Below are positions 10,023-21,757 of a stretch of DNA of 64,000 bases, piece by piece. Origin of the DNA: Chelonoidis abingdonii (Eukaryota > Chordata > Testudines > Testudinidae); assembly GCF_003597395.2 (NCBI RefSeq), contig NC_133782.1:3471556-3535555 (forward strand), given 5' to 3'. The position numbers and the translations under genes were made by a program. The notes under the pieces are model-generated. The model made no database searches, was not told the origin of the DNA, and saw nothing but the letters and a program-made list of their open reading frames with translations. How positions within the stretch are numbered: the stretch's first letter is position 1; each line of letters begins with the position of its first letter.

Positions 10023-13000
10023 GTGAATACGTCCAACCTATTGTTGTTGATGACACCGGAATCCCTGCAGTGCCTTTGCCGATAAAAGATACAAACTAGA
10101 GGCCATTTTTCCTTTCCTCCCAAATGCATTAGTGCAGCAAGAGTGCAGGAGGAGATCTGAGAGCTTTCGTTTAAGAAGGGCAGCTAGCAAGGTCCTTTTC
10201 TGGACCTGGACCGGCAGCATTGTGCACAGACCAGACTCCAGGGTCAGGCGATGGTTTTGGCAGCTGCCGAAGTACCTTGTGGCATGTCTTAATGACTCTT
10301 CTGCATAGCACTTGCAGAGGGGCCCGCATTCCTGCGTGCACACTTGCATTTGTATCTCCACTGCAGTGCGTGAAGTCGGGATTATCTCTTCAGTTCTGTT
10401 GAGGCAAAGGCAGGTGTTGATGGAGTATCCTTGTCCTCAGTCACTGGTGTAGAAGTTATGAGGATCTGAGGGGTTTGGCCCTTGAAGAGACCTTCCCTAG
10501 GCTGCCGTACTCTGGGTACAGTCCGAGGCTAGGAGAGGCATGCATGTTCACACCAGAGTTTGTTCATTAGAATCATAGAAGATTAGGGTTGGAAGATACC
10601 TCAGGAGGTATCTAGTCCAACCCCCTGCTCAAAGCAGGACCAATTCTCAACTAAATCATCCCAGCCAGGGCTTTGTCAAGCCGGGCCTTAAAAACCTCTA
10701 AGGAAGGAGATTCCACCACTTCCCTAGGTATCCCATTCCAGTGCTTCACCACCCTCCGAGTTTCCTAATATCCAACCTAGACCTCCCGCACTGCAACATG
10801 AGACCATTACTCCTTGTTCTGTCATCTGGTACCACTGAGAACAGTCTAGCTCCATCCTCTTTGGAACCCCACTTCAGATTCACAGCATCCCCGGACAGGG
10901 GTTATTTCACTATTGATTGTGTCAATGCCTTGCTAGCAGTACCTCCAGAGTGGCCATGAGAGAAGCCCAGAGGTGGCCCATCAGACAGATGTTTTTGGAG
11001 TAGCAGGGTTGACTTTGCTATAAATAAAACACAATGGGATTCCAGCAGGCTCAGGAAAGTGTTGGGCTCATGATGTGAAGGGGGCGTGGGGGAGGAGAGA
11101 GCAGAACAGAAAGTGGAGTGGGGGAGGAGAGTTCCGAGTGGCTCCAAACCAAAACGGCATCTGAGGCAAAATTCAGACCATTGCTGTCATTGGGTGCAAG
11201 ATTCTTGCTGTAAAACGGGGTGGATTGGTGCCCGTTAGCCCAGCCCCGGCAGGGGCAGCTCTATGTATTTTGCTGCCCCAAGCACAGCAGTCAGGCGGGT
11301 TTTGGTGGCGTGCCTGCGGGAGGTCTGCTGGTAATGTGGATTCGGTGGCATGCCTGCAGGAGGTCCGCCAGTCCTGCGCCTTTGGCATACCCGGTGCCAA
11401 AATGCCACCGAAGCCGCGGGACCAGCAGGCCGTCCCCTGTGGCTTGCCGCCCCCAGCACTCACTTGGAGCACTGGCACCTGGCACCGCCCCTGGCCCCGG
11501 TTTGCAATGCCCTCTGTAAGGCTGCTGAAGAGAGGTAGAAGCTCTTTGTTGCGATGGGTAGTACACGTGGGATAGGGGCGCAGCCTCCCTGGCCTGGCCC
11601 AAGGGATGAGGGCAGCACCTGGTGTGCAGCTCCCCTCGGCCCCCCTTCGCTATTGTCGCAGTAACCGTTGCAAGACAGCCTTGCTCTGTTCCATCTTGAT
11701 CCCCGCTGTTTGTTTTGTCCTTTTGTCTTGCGTGTCCCTGTGTCTGTGGTATTTGGAAGCCGTGGGTTTTATGGAAGGAGTGGCTTGGCCTCGTTCTTTA
11801 AGTCTTCAGCACCCCCTGCCACTCCGACTGAGAAACAGCCTCTTCTTCCTGCCTCCAGGCGCCCCTCTCCCCCCGTCAGCATGCGGGACACCTACGGCAC
11901 CTCTTCGTTGAGCAGCAGCAGCAACTCGGGTTCCTGCAAGGGCAGCGACAGCAGCCCCACCCCAAGGTAACCCATCCATAGCGCCACGGGGATGCCGCCT
12001 CACCTCGCCCACCTGCTCCACTGAGTGTCCGTCCAGCCGTGTGGAACGGGGACACGGGCCTTTCAGTGGCTTAGTGAGATTTCCCCGAGGGGGTCTTGTT
12101 TGTGGAAGGCTCTAAGGCAGACTGCTACGCAGAGTCTGAAAGCTCTTGCCCCGTCACTGGCTGTGCTGGCAAAGAACAGTGTTAGAGTCTGAGGCATGGG
12201 CTTGAAACCCCTCAAATCCCTTCGTCCCATAGGTTCCCGTCCCCGCAGGGCTGGGGCCGGCGGGACTTGTGCACGTGCAATAAGGCGAGGCGTGGCACTG
12301 TGAGGGTGTGGAATGGCTGATCTGCCGGTAGGTTGTGTCAGAGGAAAGTTTTGCCCTGGTGTCCTTGTCCAAAAATTTCCCCATCTCTGCTCCATTTTCT
12401 TTCCCGCCCATCACCTATTTTCCAAGCACCCTTTTTCCTTTGTCGCCTTTCCCACCACCACACACGCTGTTGCACAGAGCACTGTGTGCCATTTGTCTGC
12501 TCCCCTCCCGCATACCCTGGTGACATACTGTGATATCCTTCAGGATGAACAGCACCATGGAAACAAGAGGTCGTGGTTATTGTCCCTTTGTGATGCCCGG
12601 CGGATGTTGGACTGGAAAGCAGGAAACCGATGGACTTGTTGGAAGAGGAGAATTTTAACTCTCCTCTGGGATAAAGGACAGTTGAGCATGGAGCACATGA
12701 AATGGCCCCAAATATTAAACACAGTTCCCGTTGCATTTCTTTCCCCCTTGCGAGTAGAATTGCTGGGCCCGAGGATGCTGTGAAATGCAGTGGTACTTGC
12801 TGCAGACAGCTAAGTTGGTCCCAGGGCTATAATGGATCGTTTCTATCCCTCTTCTCCACTCCCAGACCTGATTCCTCAGTGAATGGCCCAAGCTCATCAT
12901 GGAGAAACTGACCAACTTCTCGCTATAAGTAAATGTGTGGCCCCCACCGAGTTTGCTGAGAAGGACTTAGCAGCTCAGAAACCCCCCTATCTCTGCATTA

Positions 13001-16000
13001 CAGCTACTGTGAGCCCCTCTGCTCTCTGTCTGGCACCAATTCTTTGCTTGCGTGTCATCTGTGTGTATTGCAGCTGGCAGAACACATCTCCAGTGCTATG
13101 GCAATAGCACTTTGCAGACACAATGCACAGCTGGCTTGGTTTGTCACATGCCTCTTGGCCCTTAGAATCATAGAATCATAGAATCAAAAGGTTGGAAGGG
13201 ACCTCATGAGGTCATCTAGTCCAACCCCCTGCTAAAGGCAGGACCACTTTCCCTAAATAATCCCAGCCAGGGTGCGGTCTAGCCGGACCTTAAATAGCTC
13301 TAAAGATGGAGATTCTACCACCTCCCTAGGTAACCCATTCCAATACTTCACCACTCTCCTAGTCAGAAAGTTTTTTCTAATATCCAGCCTCGACTTCCGC
13401 AACTGCAACTTCAAACCATTGCTCCTTGTTCTGTCCTCCGTCACCACTGAGAACAGCCTAGCTCCCTCCTCCTTGGAGCATCCCTTCAAGTAGTTGAAGG
13501 TTGCTATCAAATCCCCCCTTAGTCTTCTCTTCTGCAGGCTAAATAAGCCCAGTTCCTTCAGTCTCTCTTCATAAGTCATGTGCTCCAGTCCTCTAATCAT
13601 TTTTGTTGCCCTCCGCTGGACTCTCTCCAATTGTTCCACGTCCTTTTTGTAGTGTGGCGCCCAAAACTGGACACAATATTCCAGATGCGGCCTCACCAGT
13701 GCCGAATAGAGGGGAATAATCACATCCCTCGATCTGCTGGCAACACTCCTACTAATACAGCCCAGTATGCTATTAGCCTTTTTGGCTACAAGAGCACACT
13801 GTAGGCTCATGTTCAACTTTCCATCTACCGTAACCCCAAGATCCTTTTCTTCAGCACTGCTACTTAGCCAAACAGTCCCCAGCCTGTAGCAGTGCATGGG
13901 GTTTTTCTGTCCTAAGTGCAGGACTTTGCACTTGTCCTTGTTGAACTTCATGAGGTTTCTTGTGGCCCACTTCTCCAATTTGTCTAAGTCTCCCTGAATC
14001 CTATCCCTGCCCTCCAGCGTGTCCACCACTCCCCCCAACTTGGTGTCATCTGCAAATTTACTTCTTGTGCTGCACGTCAGATCTGGGCCTTGCTGTATCA
14101 TGTGTGTCTTGTCGTGCTTGACTCAGCCAGTACAACAGAAAGTGTGAGGGCTGAGTAAATGTCGGCGTCGTGTGAGGGCTGAGTAAACGTCGGCGTGTTG
14201 GCCAGGGGATAAATGACATGGGGTTTAGCAGCTGAGAAGATATTTCTGCTTTCTCTGTCCCCCTCATTGCCATGCTCTGCTCCCCAGTTAATGAGTGCAT
14301 TTCCATTGATCTCAGGGCAGCTGTGCTGATTAACCCTAGTGGAGAATATGGCTCGTTGTTTGCAGCGTGTTGTGTGTTTAGGGTTGGGGCTGTATTGAAG
14401 CCCATTCCAGATAGGCCCCAAATCTCCTGGGTTCTCCAGAGGCACACACAGTCCAAGAGTGCCTTGCCAGGATAGATATTCTGCTTTGAATTTCTAAATG
14501 AATTCACTGTTTGGGACAGCGATGGACTAGTGATACCAGTCAGAGTCTGCAGCTAGACACTGCACTGGGCTTCCTCACATAGCTCTGGCAATGACTCACA
14601 GCTAGGGTGACCAGATGTCCTGAGTTTATAGGGACAGTCCCAATTTTGGGGTCTTTTTCTTATATAGGCTCCTATTACCCCTCAACCCTCATTCCCGATT
14701 TTTCACACTTGCTATCTGGTCACCCTACCCACAACTCTCCTCCCTGTTGTTCCAGCCCCAGGCCCCCCTGCAGTCAGGTCAATTCATTTCCATCCTGAGA
14801 GGCAGTCCCCTCTTCTAGTTCAGCCCTGGTTGTCTGGAGCAGCAGCAGCTAATCACGCCCCATTGTCCAGTGGCTTTGTGCTGTGGACAGGTGGCAGCCA
14901 TCACCCTTTATTTGTGTGTCTGATGCCATGAGGATTTGAACGTAGGTGTGCAGGAGCAAAAAGCTAGCCCATGACTGACTACTCATCCCGGTCCTTAGAG
15001 TCCTCAGGTGACCCTTCGTGGCCACGAGGAGCGACTGCCTCAAGCAAGTTCTAATCCGGAGTTCTCTGCCTCTTGGAAACGGGCTCCTGGTGACATATTC
15101 CAGGGGAGAGGTCTCACCTTGGGCTCACTTTAGAAGATCACTAAGAATCTTGCATTGCCATGAGAGCTCGCTCAGAGAGGTCAGAGAGTTTGCTGTCTGC
15201 AGGGTTCCCCTCTCTCCTTGCAGAGCTCTGCGAAGGATCTACCCTTCTTCTACGTCCAGCTTTAGTGTTAGCGTCCCAATGCGTCAGTAACCAGGGCAGG
15301 CAATGTTTCTGTAAGTGTCATTTTTAATGAACACTTCCTTTTGCTTCTGGTGGCTGTATTTTCCAGGGCTAAAGTGCAGTCCCTCTCCAGGGAGATGCCC
15401 CAGCACCCATTCTGCTTATAGCCGTGGGACTGTCGGCTGCTTGAGGGCAAGGGCCTGTCTTCAGCATGTCTGTACAATGCTTTGCATGCCCATGACACTC
15501 TAGTAATAACAACAACTGTAGCTCAGGGCTGCAGCACAAAGACTGTCTACCTAGGCAGGGGGTGTCCTAAGGGGGTCTGGTTAGAGGACATAGCCTGCTT
15601 TAACTTCTGCGTGACAATGTGATATTCAGTAGTTCTTAATATTCCTACCATGTGTTCCACTTTAGGAATATTGGGGCTTTTACACTGCAGGGTGTTGAGG
15701 GGGGCCCTGTGTTAGTCACACAGACAGGCTCCTTTCTCCAGTACCAATCTGGGAATGCCCTCAGTGTGGTCAGCTGAGCGCACACTGGGATGTCTCACTG
15801 GAGTCCAGGAGGGTGTGTAATCCAGGAGGTTTGTACTTCAGATCTAAGAAGTGGGGAGGAAAAGGTTAAAATTCCCCACTTAGTGAAACTCCTCTTCCCT
15901 TTGAGACTCCTGGCTTCTATCAGCCTGTGCCCCAGCGCCTGGCTGTGCTAGACTCAAGGAAATGAGCTGAGCCGAGGTCTGGGGCGGAACGGCTCTGTGG

Positions 16001-19000
16001 GGAGCAGCACTGACGTGGTCAGGATTGTTTTACTTGGAGCGCTTGGTGGGGTTGTTTACTGTCCATGTTTTCCCAGGCGGCCCATCAAGTACAGTCTGTG
16101 CAGCGATAACCATGGGATAAAGCCCCCCACTCCTGAGCAGTACCTGACCCCCCTCCAGCAGAAGGAGGTCTGCATTAGACACCTGAAGGCCCGGCTGAAG
16201 GACACACAAGAGAGACTCCAGGACAGGTAAGTGCTGATGCAGGTGAGCAGGGAACAGGAGGCTCCCAATACCAGTGGGGATGAGGGAATGGGAAGGTTAT
16301 AACTGAATGCATAGGAACCTCCAAATCAGGTCGGGCCATCTAATCTTGTGTCCTGTCTCTGACAGTAGCCAGTATCCACTGCTTCAGAGGGAGGCGCCAG
16401 AATCCATGTAGTGGATAACTATGACCAGAGGAGAAACAGCCTTCTCAGCTGCAGGCAGTTCATGGTTGGTTTGTGCCCTAAAGCTGAGAGTTTATATCCC
16501 TTATATAGGATAATAATGTGTAACTGTGGATGATCTCATTATCCACATGAATGGCTAATCCTTGTGCTAATCTGACTAAGCAGTCAGTACCATCCTGTGG
16601 CGGTGAGTTCCACAGGTTAGTCGGGAGTTGGGTAAAACAAAGGGTTTCTTTTTATTAGTTTTAAGCTTGTTGCCAAATTTGGGAAGGAAATTTGGAGATT
16701 GCAGAGACAGTGATTTTCACCTGGCAGGTTTGTGACTCTCCCGTTCTCCATCAAGTTGCTCTCTGATCTGATTTTCTTGAGCAGCAGATATTAGTACACT
16801 GTGGTACATTTCTGCCTGTATGCTGTATATTTATTGAGCAGTGTATATGAATACAAATTCCCCTCCGACCCAATACCTAATAACTTGGTGGTGTAGGAAA
16901 AAGGATGGAATTGTGAGCTAGACTCATGGACTCTAAGGTCAGAAGGGACCATTGTGATCATCCAGTCCAGGGGTAGGCAACCTATGGCAGGCGTGCCAAA
17001 GGCGGCGCCTGAGCTGATTTTCAGTGGCACTCACACTGCCCGGGTCCTGGACACCAATCCAGGGGGCACTCTGCATTTTAATTTAATTTTAAATGAAGCT
17101 TCTTAAACATTTTAAAAACCTATTTACTTTACATACAACAATAGTTTAGTTAGCTATTATAGGCTTCTAGAAAGAGACCTCCTAAAAACGTTAAAATGCA
17201 TTACTGGCACGCGAAACCTTAACTTAGAGTGAATAAATGAAGTCTCAGCACAGCACTTCTGAAAGGTTGCCGACCGCTGCTCTATTCTGACCTACTGCAG
17301 GTTGCAGGCCACAGAACCTCCCCCACCCACTCTGGTCACAGACCCCTCACCTCTGGCTGAGGTACTGAAGTCCTCAAATCCTGGTTTAAAGACCAAGTTA
17401 CAGAGAATCCAGCATTTGCACTAGTTTAAACCTGCAGAGCTAAGAAGATTCTCATCTGAAGGGACCACTGTAAGAGATGGTCACACGGTTTCTATTTGGC
17501 TGTCCCCCCTCTCTGCTTCCCTCAGGAAGTATCCCCAAGGCCCCTACGTGCCTTCTGACCCCCTTCCCCACTGAACACACACACCTCCCCAGTGCTGCTG
17601 TTACCCAAGGGAACCTGGGATTGGACAATCCAATCACAGAACAACTTTGTGCTTCGGTTTCCCACCATTTTTACCCATATAAGTCCTGTCTGCCCTTCTC
17701 CTTGTATAGAAGGTCCTAGCATAGGTGAGAGGAGAAAGATGGTGATTAGGGGGTTTGGACAATAGATTGCCCTCAGAGAGTGACCCCAGAAATGCACCGT
17801 CCAAACTACTTTTAACGTGGACTGTCAACACCTATGCAAAATTCCAACCTCCAGTCGTGTCACACCAGCCCCCTCAGGTGGAAGTGGTGGTGATTGTCTG
17901 TCTGTCTGGCGCAGGGATACTGAGATTGAGGATCTGAAGACCCAGCTCTCGAGGATGCAGGAGGACTGGATCGAGGAAGAGTGCCACCGTGTGGAGGCCC
18001 AGCTGGCACTCAAGGAGGCCCGGAAGGAGATCAAACAGCTGAAGCAAGTGATTGACACCGTGAAGAACAACTTGATGGAGAAGGACAAGGGCCTTCAGAA
18101 ATATTTTGTGGACATCAACATCCAGAATAAGAAGCTGGAGACTCTGCTGCATAGCATGGAGATAGCACAGAATGGGGCTGTGAAGGAGGAAGGGGCTGGG
18201 GAGTCGGCAGGGGGCTCTCCAGCCCGGTCACTCACCCGCAGCTCCACCTACACCAAGCTGAGTGACCAGGCAGCAGGGGACAGGAACGCTGGGGACTCGC
18301 AGACCCTGTCAGCTGAGGAGATGGTGGACAGCGGCTTCGTGGCTGCAGATGACTCGCTAAGCCGGATGGACTTGCTGGAGCAGAGCAGCCTGCTTTCATC
18401 AGGGGTAGAGTTCTGCACAGAGGAGGGGTCTCTGCAGAGCTCCTTCACGCTGAGCTCCAGACTTCCCACCAGCTCCACCTATGAGAAACTGATGGGTACG
18501 CAAGGCAGCGTGGAGGCTGGAGTGCAGGCAAGCTGCATGCAGGAGCAGGCCATCCAAACTGACTTTGTGCATTACCAACCGGACCTGGACACTATCCTGG
18601 AAAAGGTCATGAAGTCCCAGGCTTGCAGCCGGGGCAGCCCCACTTCAGTGTGGGTGTCCGAAATGGAAGACATCGTGCCCAGCTCCGAGACTAAGGCCCA
18701 GAACTTCTCCGGGACCACGGACTTGATGGTGACTGAACCCAACTCCACTGTGGTGGTGACCGCAGGAGATGGGCCAGAGACTCCGGAGGGGCAAGAGGGC
18801 CGCCCAGGACTGGTGACCAACAACCCTGCTGTGTACCAGCCCTCTAGCACTAGCCAGTCAGTGAGCGTCGTTTGCACCCTGGAGGAAGACGCTGCCGAGC
18901 TGAGCCAAGAAGCCACAGTGCCAAAAAGCTACTGGAGCCGCCATTTCATTGTGGATCTCTTGGCCGTGGTGGTGCCGGCGGTGCCCACGGTAGCCTGGCT

Positions 19001-19151
19001 GTGCCGTACTCAGCGGAGGCAGGGTCAGCCCATATACAATATCAGCTCGCTGCTCCGCGGGTGCTGCACGGTCGCTCTGCACTCATTACGAAAGATCAAC
19101 TGTCGCTCTGTTAGCAACATGAGAGGTAGCAGCGGCAGCTCCCAGCCATAA
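9979..19151 (+). CDS. SNPH: Syntaphilin, four coding exons (spliced CDS)
   Basis: Syntaphilin anchors mitochondria to microtubules in axons and also binds syntaxin-1 and dynamin-1 (family knowledge). The coding exons 9979-10022, 11859-11966, 16077-16226 and 17915-19151 join in frame to 1539 nt, giving 512 aa plus stop; the human protein is about 494 aa. Visible parts, in order, are a Ser-rich basic N-terminus ([25 protein letters not shown]), the conserved block [16 protein letters not shown], a charged coiled coil at about residues 70-180 and a Ser/Thr-rich middle. Near the C-terminus is a hydrophobic anchor ([17 protein letters not shown], about residues 446-464), followed by a basic tail, the expected outer mitochondrial membrane anchor. 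All introns are GT-AG. SDCBP2 follows tail-to-tail, as in mammals. Upstream untranslated exons are not resolved. Confidence 0.95.
10573..10885 (-). mobile_element. CR1 LINE 3' fragment
   Basis: It has the tail aatcatagaagattagggtt, then ccaaccccctgctcaaagca, atcccagccagggcttt and ttccaccacttccctaggta. These match the 13163-14068 copy throughout its length. Confidence 0.88.
11250..11493 (+). mobile_element. hAT-like element, caggggcggctc family, copy 1
   Basis: The ends aggggcagct and accgcccct are inverted. The flanks share gccccgg (7 of 8 bp). The interior contains repeated ggtggcatgcctgcaggagg and cctgcgggaggtc units. It is the opposite-orientation relative of 55138-55357. Confidence 0.75.
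11859..11966 (+). CDS. SNPH: SNPH second coding exon
   Basis: The exon is 108 nt, with acceptor AG at 11857-11858 and a GTAACC donor at 11967. It encodes a Ser-rich stretch ([19 protein letters not shown], then [12 protein letters not shown]). The Arg codons at both borders are split, and the phase agrees with the neighbouring exons. Confidence 0.92.
13163..14068 (-). mobile_element. CR1 LINE, 5' truncated, with open reverse-transcriptase frame
   Basis: On the - strand a frame of about 270 codons runs from 14068 to 13253 without a stop. It includes the reverse-transcriptase FADD motif ([11 protein letters not shown]), [20 protein letters not shown] and the C-terminal [19 protein letters not shown]. 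The 3' end is the CR1 octamer tail (attctatg repeats). The frame is intact after truncation, so the insertion should be fairly young. The N-terminal endonuclease and most of the polymerase are missing, so it is not autonomous. Confidence 0.93.
14142..14197. repeat. 28-bp tandem duplication
   Basis: Two copies of gtgtgagggctgagtaaa(t/c)g plus tcggcgt(c/g) occur head to tail, differing at very few positions. Confidence 0.8.
14604..14727. mobile_element. Short inverted-repeat element, tagggtgaccagat family
   Basis: The termini tagggtgaccagat and atctggtcaccct(a) are inverted repeats, and the length is 124 bp. A partial relative starts at 41443. Confidence 0.8.
16077..16226 (+). CDS. SNPH: SNPH third coding exon
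   Basis: The exon is 150 nt, bounded by a TTTTCCCAG acceptor and a GTAAGT donor. It encodes the highly conserved [17 protein letters not shown] segment and the start of the coiled coil ([19 protein letters not shown]). This is the most diagnostic part of syntaphilin in the window. Confidence 0.95.
16320..16430 (-). mobile_element. Short CR1-like fragment
   Basis: Phrases tcgggccatctaatcttgtg and cttcagagggaggcgccag match the 3' region of a turtle CR1 type in decayed form. Confidence 0.5.
16915..17440 (-). mobile_element. CR1 3' region split by a hAT-like element
   Basis: The left part (gactcatggactctaaggtc, ccattgtgatcatccagt) and the right part (tctgacctactgcaggttgc, cacagaacctcccccaccca) are consecutive CR1 3' sequence on the - strand. 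They are separated by 16968-17279. Confidence 0.8.
16968..17279 (+). mobile_element. hAT-like element, caggggtaggcaacc family, copy 1
   Basis: The ends caggggtaggcaacct and aggttgccgaccgctg are near inverted repeats. The AT-rich interior (ttaaacattttaaaaacc, acatacaacaatagtttag) also occurs at 33416 and, inverted, at 47000. Confidence 0.82.
17915..19151 (+). CDS. SNPH: SNPH last coding exon
   Basis: Acceptor GCAG ends at 17914 and the stop codon TAA is at 19149-19151. The 1237-nt exon completes the coiled coil ([18 protein letters not shown], then [15 protein letters not shown]). It also carries the acidic and Ser-rich middle, the conserved [20 protein letters not shown] motif and the C-terminal membrane anchor. 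The reading frame happens to stay open about 100 nt upstream of the acceptor, but that part lacks family similarity and is intron. Confidence 0.95.
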
Positions 19152-19552
19152 CTCTCCTCTTCCACCAACCAAACACATTGCACATGCTTCAAGATCCGAC
19201 ATTGTGAAACGATCAGAATTTATCTGACCACTGATTGTAAATTCCAGACACACAAAACATTCGTTTTATTTATTTGAAGTACATGGGCAACTTGACATCC
19301 TCTGATCTGCTGCAGCTAGAATATGCAATTCCAGGAGGCTTGCGAGGGGCCTGAGGAGAATGAGCTTCTGGGTTTGCTTTGGCTTCTGAGATGTTTGAGG
19401 AATAAAAAAGGCCAATCCTGGGAGAGCAGAGTTTGTGGGGGGGGCACCCCAGCCTGCATGCTGAAGGACACTCGCTCAGCAGGTGATCTGGCTGATGGAT
19501 TTTGCACTGTCCGCAAGTGAAGTCTGTGTAGCACAGATGTGTACATGCATGC

Positions 19553-19824
19553 GGGTGCGTCTACACAGCACAGCCCCCTGTGGCAGCAAGTCTCAGAGTC
19601 TGGGTCAGCGGACTCAGGCTCATGCTGCAGGGCTACAGATTGCAGTGTCGACGTTCTCGCTCAGGCTCTGAGGACCTCTCCTCACCCGGTATCAGAGCCC
19701 GGGCTTCAGCGCAACCCGATCATCTACACTGGCTTTTTTGAACCTGCTGCAGAAGCCTGAGTCAGTTAACCTTGTGCTCTGAGACTTGCTGCCATGGGAC
19801 TCTTTTTGCTGTGTAGACGGACCC
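19553..19824 (+). mobile_element. Inverted-repeat DNA element in the SNPH 3' UTR region
   Basis: The 18-bp ends gggtgcgtctacacagca and tgctgtgtagacggaccc are inverted with one mismatch. The tip gggt(a/g)cgtctacac is shared with the end of the element at 3907. There is no coding capacity. Confidence 0.75.
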
Positions 19825-20070
19825 ATGGTCACTTCATCTAGGGAGACAGAGTATTGCAAGCCCTCCCCTGGACTGATGGATTCCCTCCACCCCACCTCCC
19901 CTGACTAGTCCACTTCTGTTGTTCCCTCTGGCCATGGCAGGGTCATTTGAAAGGCTAATTGCCCAACTGGCCTTTAATTGCATTGGACTTGTTCCTACAG
20001 TTGTTCCTGAGTCCCAAGAGGAAACCGCCATGCCTGCCGTCAGTGCGAGGGGAGTCCTGCGGGTCAAACG

Positions 20071-20240
20071 GGGAGGGATGGCTCAGTGGTTTGAGCATTA
20101 GCCTGCTAAACCCAGGGCTGTGAGTTAAATCCGTGAGGGGGCCATTTAGAGATCGGGGGAAGTTGGGGATTGGCCCTGCTTTGAGCAGGGGGTTGAACTA
20201 GATACCTCCTGAGGTCCCCTGATATTCTGTGATTCTCTGA
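20071..20240 (+). repeat. tRNA-derived tortoise SINE in the SNPH 3' UTR region
   Basis: It has ggctcagtggtttgagcatt, cctgctaaacccagggctgt, ctttgagcagggggttgaac and a tail tattctgtgattctctg that resembles the CR1 3' end. Sharing of the 3' end with CR1 is known for tortoise SINEs. Confidence 0.88.
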
Positions 20241-21721
20241 AACCCTGCCCAGGGCTCCAAGAACACAGGTTAATGGCTGTAGCTCTCAAGTGACATTGCT
20301 TGCAGAGACTCATTTTAACGTGTAGAGAACAAAGGGGAAATCAAGAAGGCATGGGCAGGAGAGATGGAGACAAGGGCTAGAATGGGGGAGGTGTCTCTCT
20401 GGAATAGATGTCCTTATTCCCAACACGCTTTGCAGAATAAACAGGGAGAGGCCTGAATTCCCGGTCTGCAGAGAGGAGTCTAGTCTCAATCGGTGTGAGA
20501 GCCGGTGCAGAACATGGCTTCTAGGAGCAGGGGTGGAGCAACGAGGGTTGCCCAGGTCTGCTCCCTTTGCCCATAGGAGAGTCAGTGACTCAGAATCCCT
20601 TTCCCCAGAGGATGGGGTCAGAGGACAGAGTGAACAGATGCTTGCCTATAAATTGACTTTGGAAACCACATGAATGTCACTCCCTTATCTTTGTCACCTC
20701 TTGGGGATTTGGACCTGTTGGTTCAAGTCCTGCTTTGCTGACCCAGTTCTAAAACTTTTTGCCTCCTGGAAGATGTGACAGTAAGGGCCTGGTGGCCAAG
20801 CAAGAGAAGCCCGATATACCTCATGTGAATCTCCAGAGCCACTTGCTGTATCTCTGTGCGGTATTGCATATACACCCAGGTTGCCCATGGGGAGAACTCC
20901 TTAAATTCTGTATCTTTCATTCCATGCTTTGCACTATGTTCACTTTTTGCAAACGGAAGCTCCCTTGTAGAGGTTTCTCTGCTGCAGGTTTGAATGACAG
21001 GCTGACATCTGCACTGCTGGCAGAGTCCTGAAAGGGTTACAAGGACGAACCAAGGCCCGGGAGTCCTTTGCTGCTGCTCTGCTTCCATCCCAGCTCTTCG
21101 TCCTGAGGCGGGGAGAACAGCTGGGGTTTCCTCAGGCTGGAGCAGTACTGGAGTGTCTGATAGGAGTGCAGGGTGAGAGTGTTTTGGTTTACGCTAGCGG
21201 TCGGGGGCGTCTGGCTGCGCATCGCCACAGAGCTTTCGGTGCTGATTCTGAAAGCTGGAGATGCCTGGAATTGGCATGGAGCGGTGGGGGGGACAGAACA
21301 GAGAAGGCAGAGGGCCATGCGGAGCACAGGGAGAACGTAGCCCTGGTCTCTGGAGGCAGCTTGTCTAAAACTCAGGCTGGCAGAAAACATCTTCAAGTGA
21401 AGGTGGCCTCCGGAAATGCCTTTAAAAGCCAAATTTCACTGCAGAGATCGATCAGCTGGGGACAAATACCTAGAGAGAATGAGGCCTCATCCAAACCATT
21501 TCCTCTAGATGTGCAGCACAAGCCTGCTGGCGTATGCTCCAGTGCTCTGACAGGTAATCTGCTTGGGGTTATCTGCAGTGTTCGGCCCTGAGAGTGCATA
21601 AAATCAACTCCGTGAGCTTGGGTGGCCTTGCCCCTGTCTTCTCTGGGAAGTGACTGACCCGAAAGGCCAGGGCTTCAGAATAGCATGAGTGCATTTTTGT
21701 GCGCACATGCATGCACGCAGG

Positions 21722-21757
21722 CACGCATGCGCACACACACGCACACACACACACGTA
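21722..21757. repeat. CA-rich microsatellite
   Basis: An interrupted (CA)n run with CG-containing ends (gcatgcgcac, acacgtacg). Confidence 0.85.

Larger units (their letters stand above)
10023..11858 (+). other. SNPH: SNPH intron after the first coding exon
   Basis: The intron is 1.84 kb, GT-AG. It contains a CR1 3' fragment (10573-10885) and a hAT-like element of the caggggcagct type (11250-11493). No other exon was seen. Confidence 0.88.
11967..16076 (+). other. SNPH: SNPH intron after the second coding exon
   Basis: The intron is 4.1 kb, GT-AG. It contains a 0.9-kb antisense CR1 with an open reverse-transcriptase frame (13163-14068), a 28-bp tandem duplication (14142-14197) and a short inverted-repeat element (14604-14727). 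Confidence 0.88.
16227..17914 (+). other. SNPH: SNPH intron before the last coding exon
   Basis: The intron is 1.69 kb, GT-AG. It contains a short LINE remnant near 16320-16430 and a CR1 3' end (16915-17440) split by a hAT-like element (16968-17279). Confidence 0.88.

Noticed and set aside
11173..11602. Several overlapping ORFs on both strands
   Set aside because: All lie across the repeat-rich hAT-like element 11250-11493, and no frame is better than the others.
17817..17914. ORF extension upstream of the SNPH last exon as an alternative N-terminus
   Set aside because: It has no similarity to the family and ends at a good acceptor in the phase demanded by exon 3.
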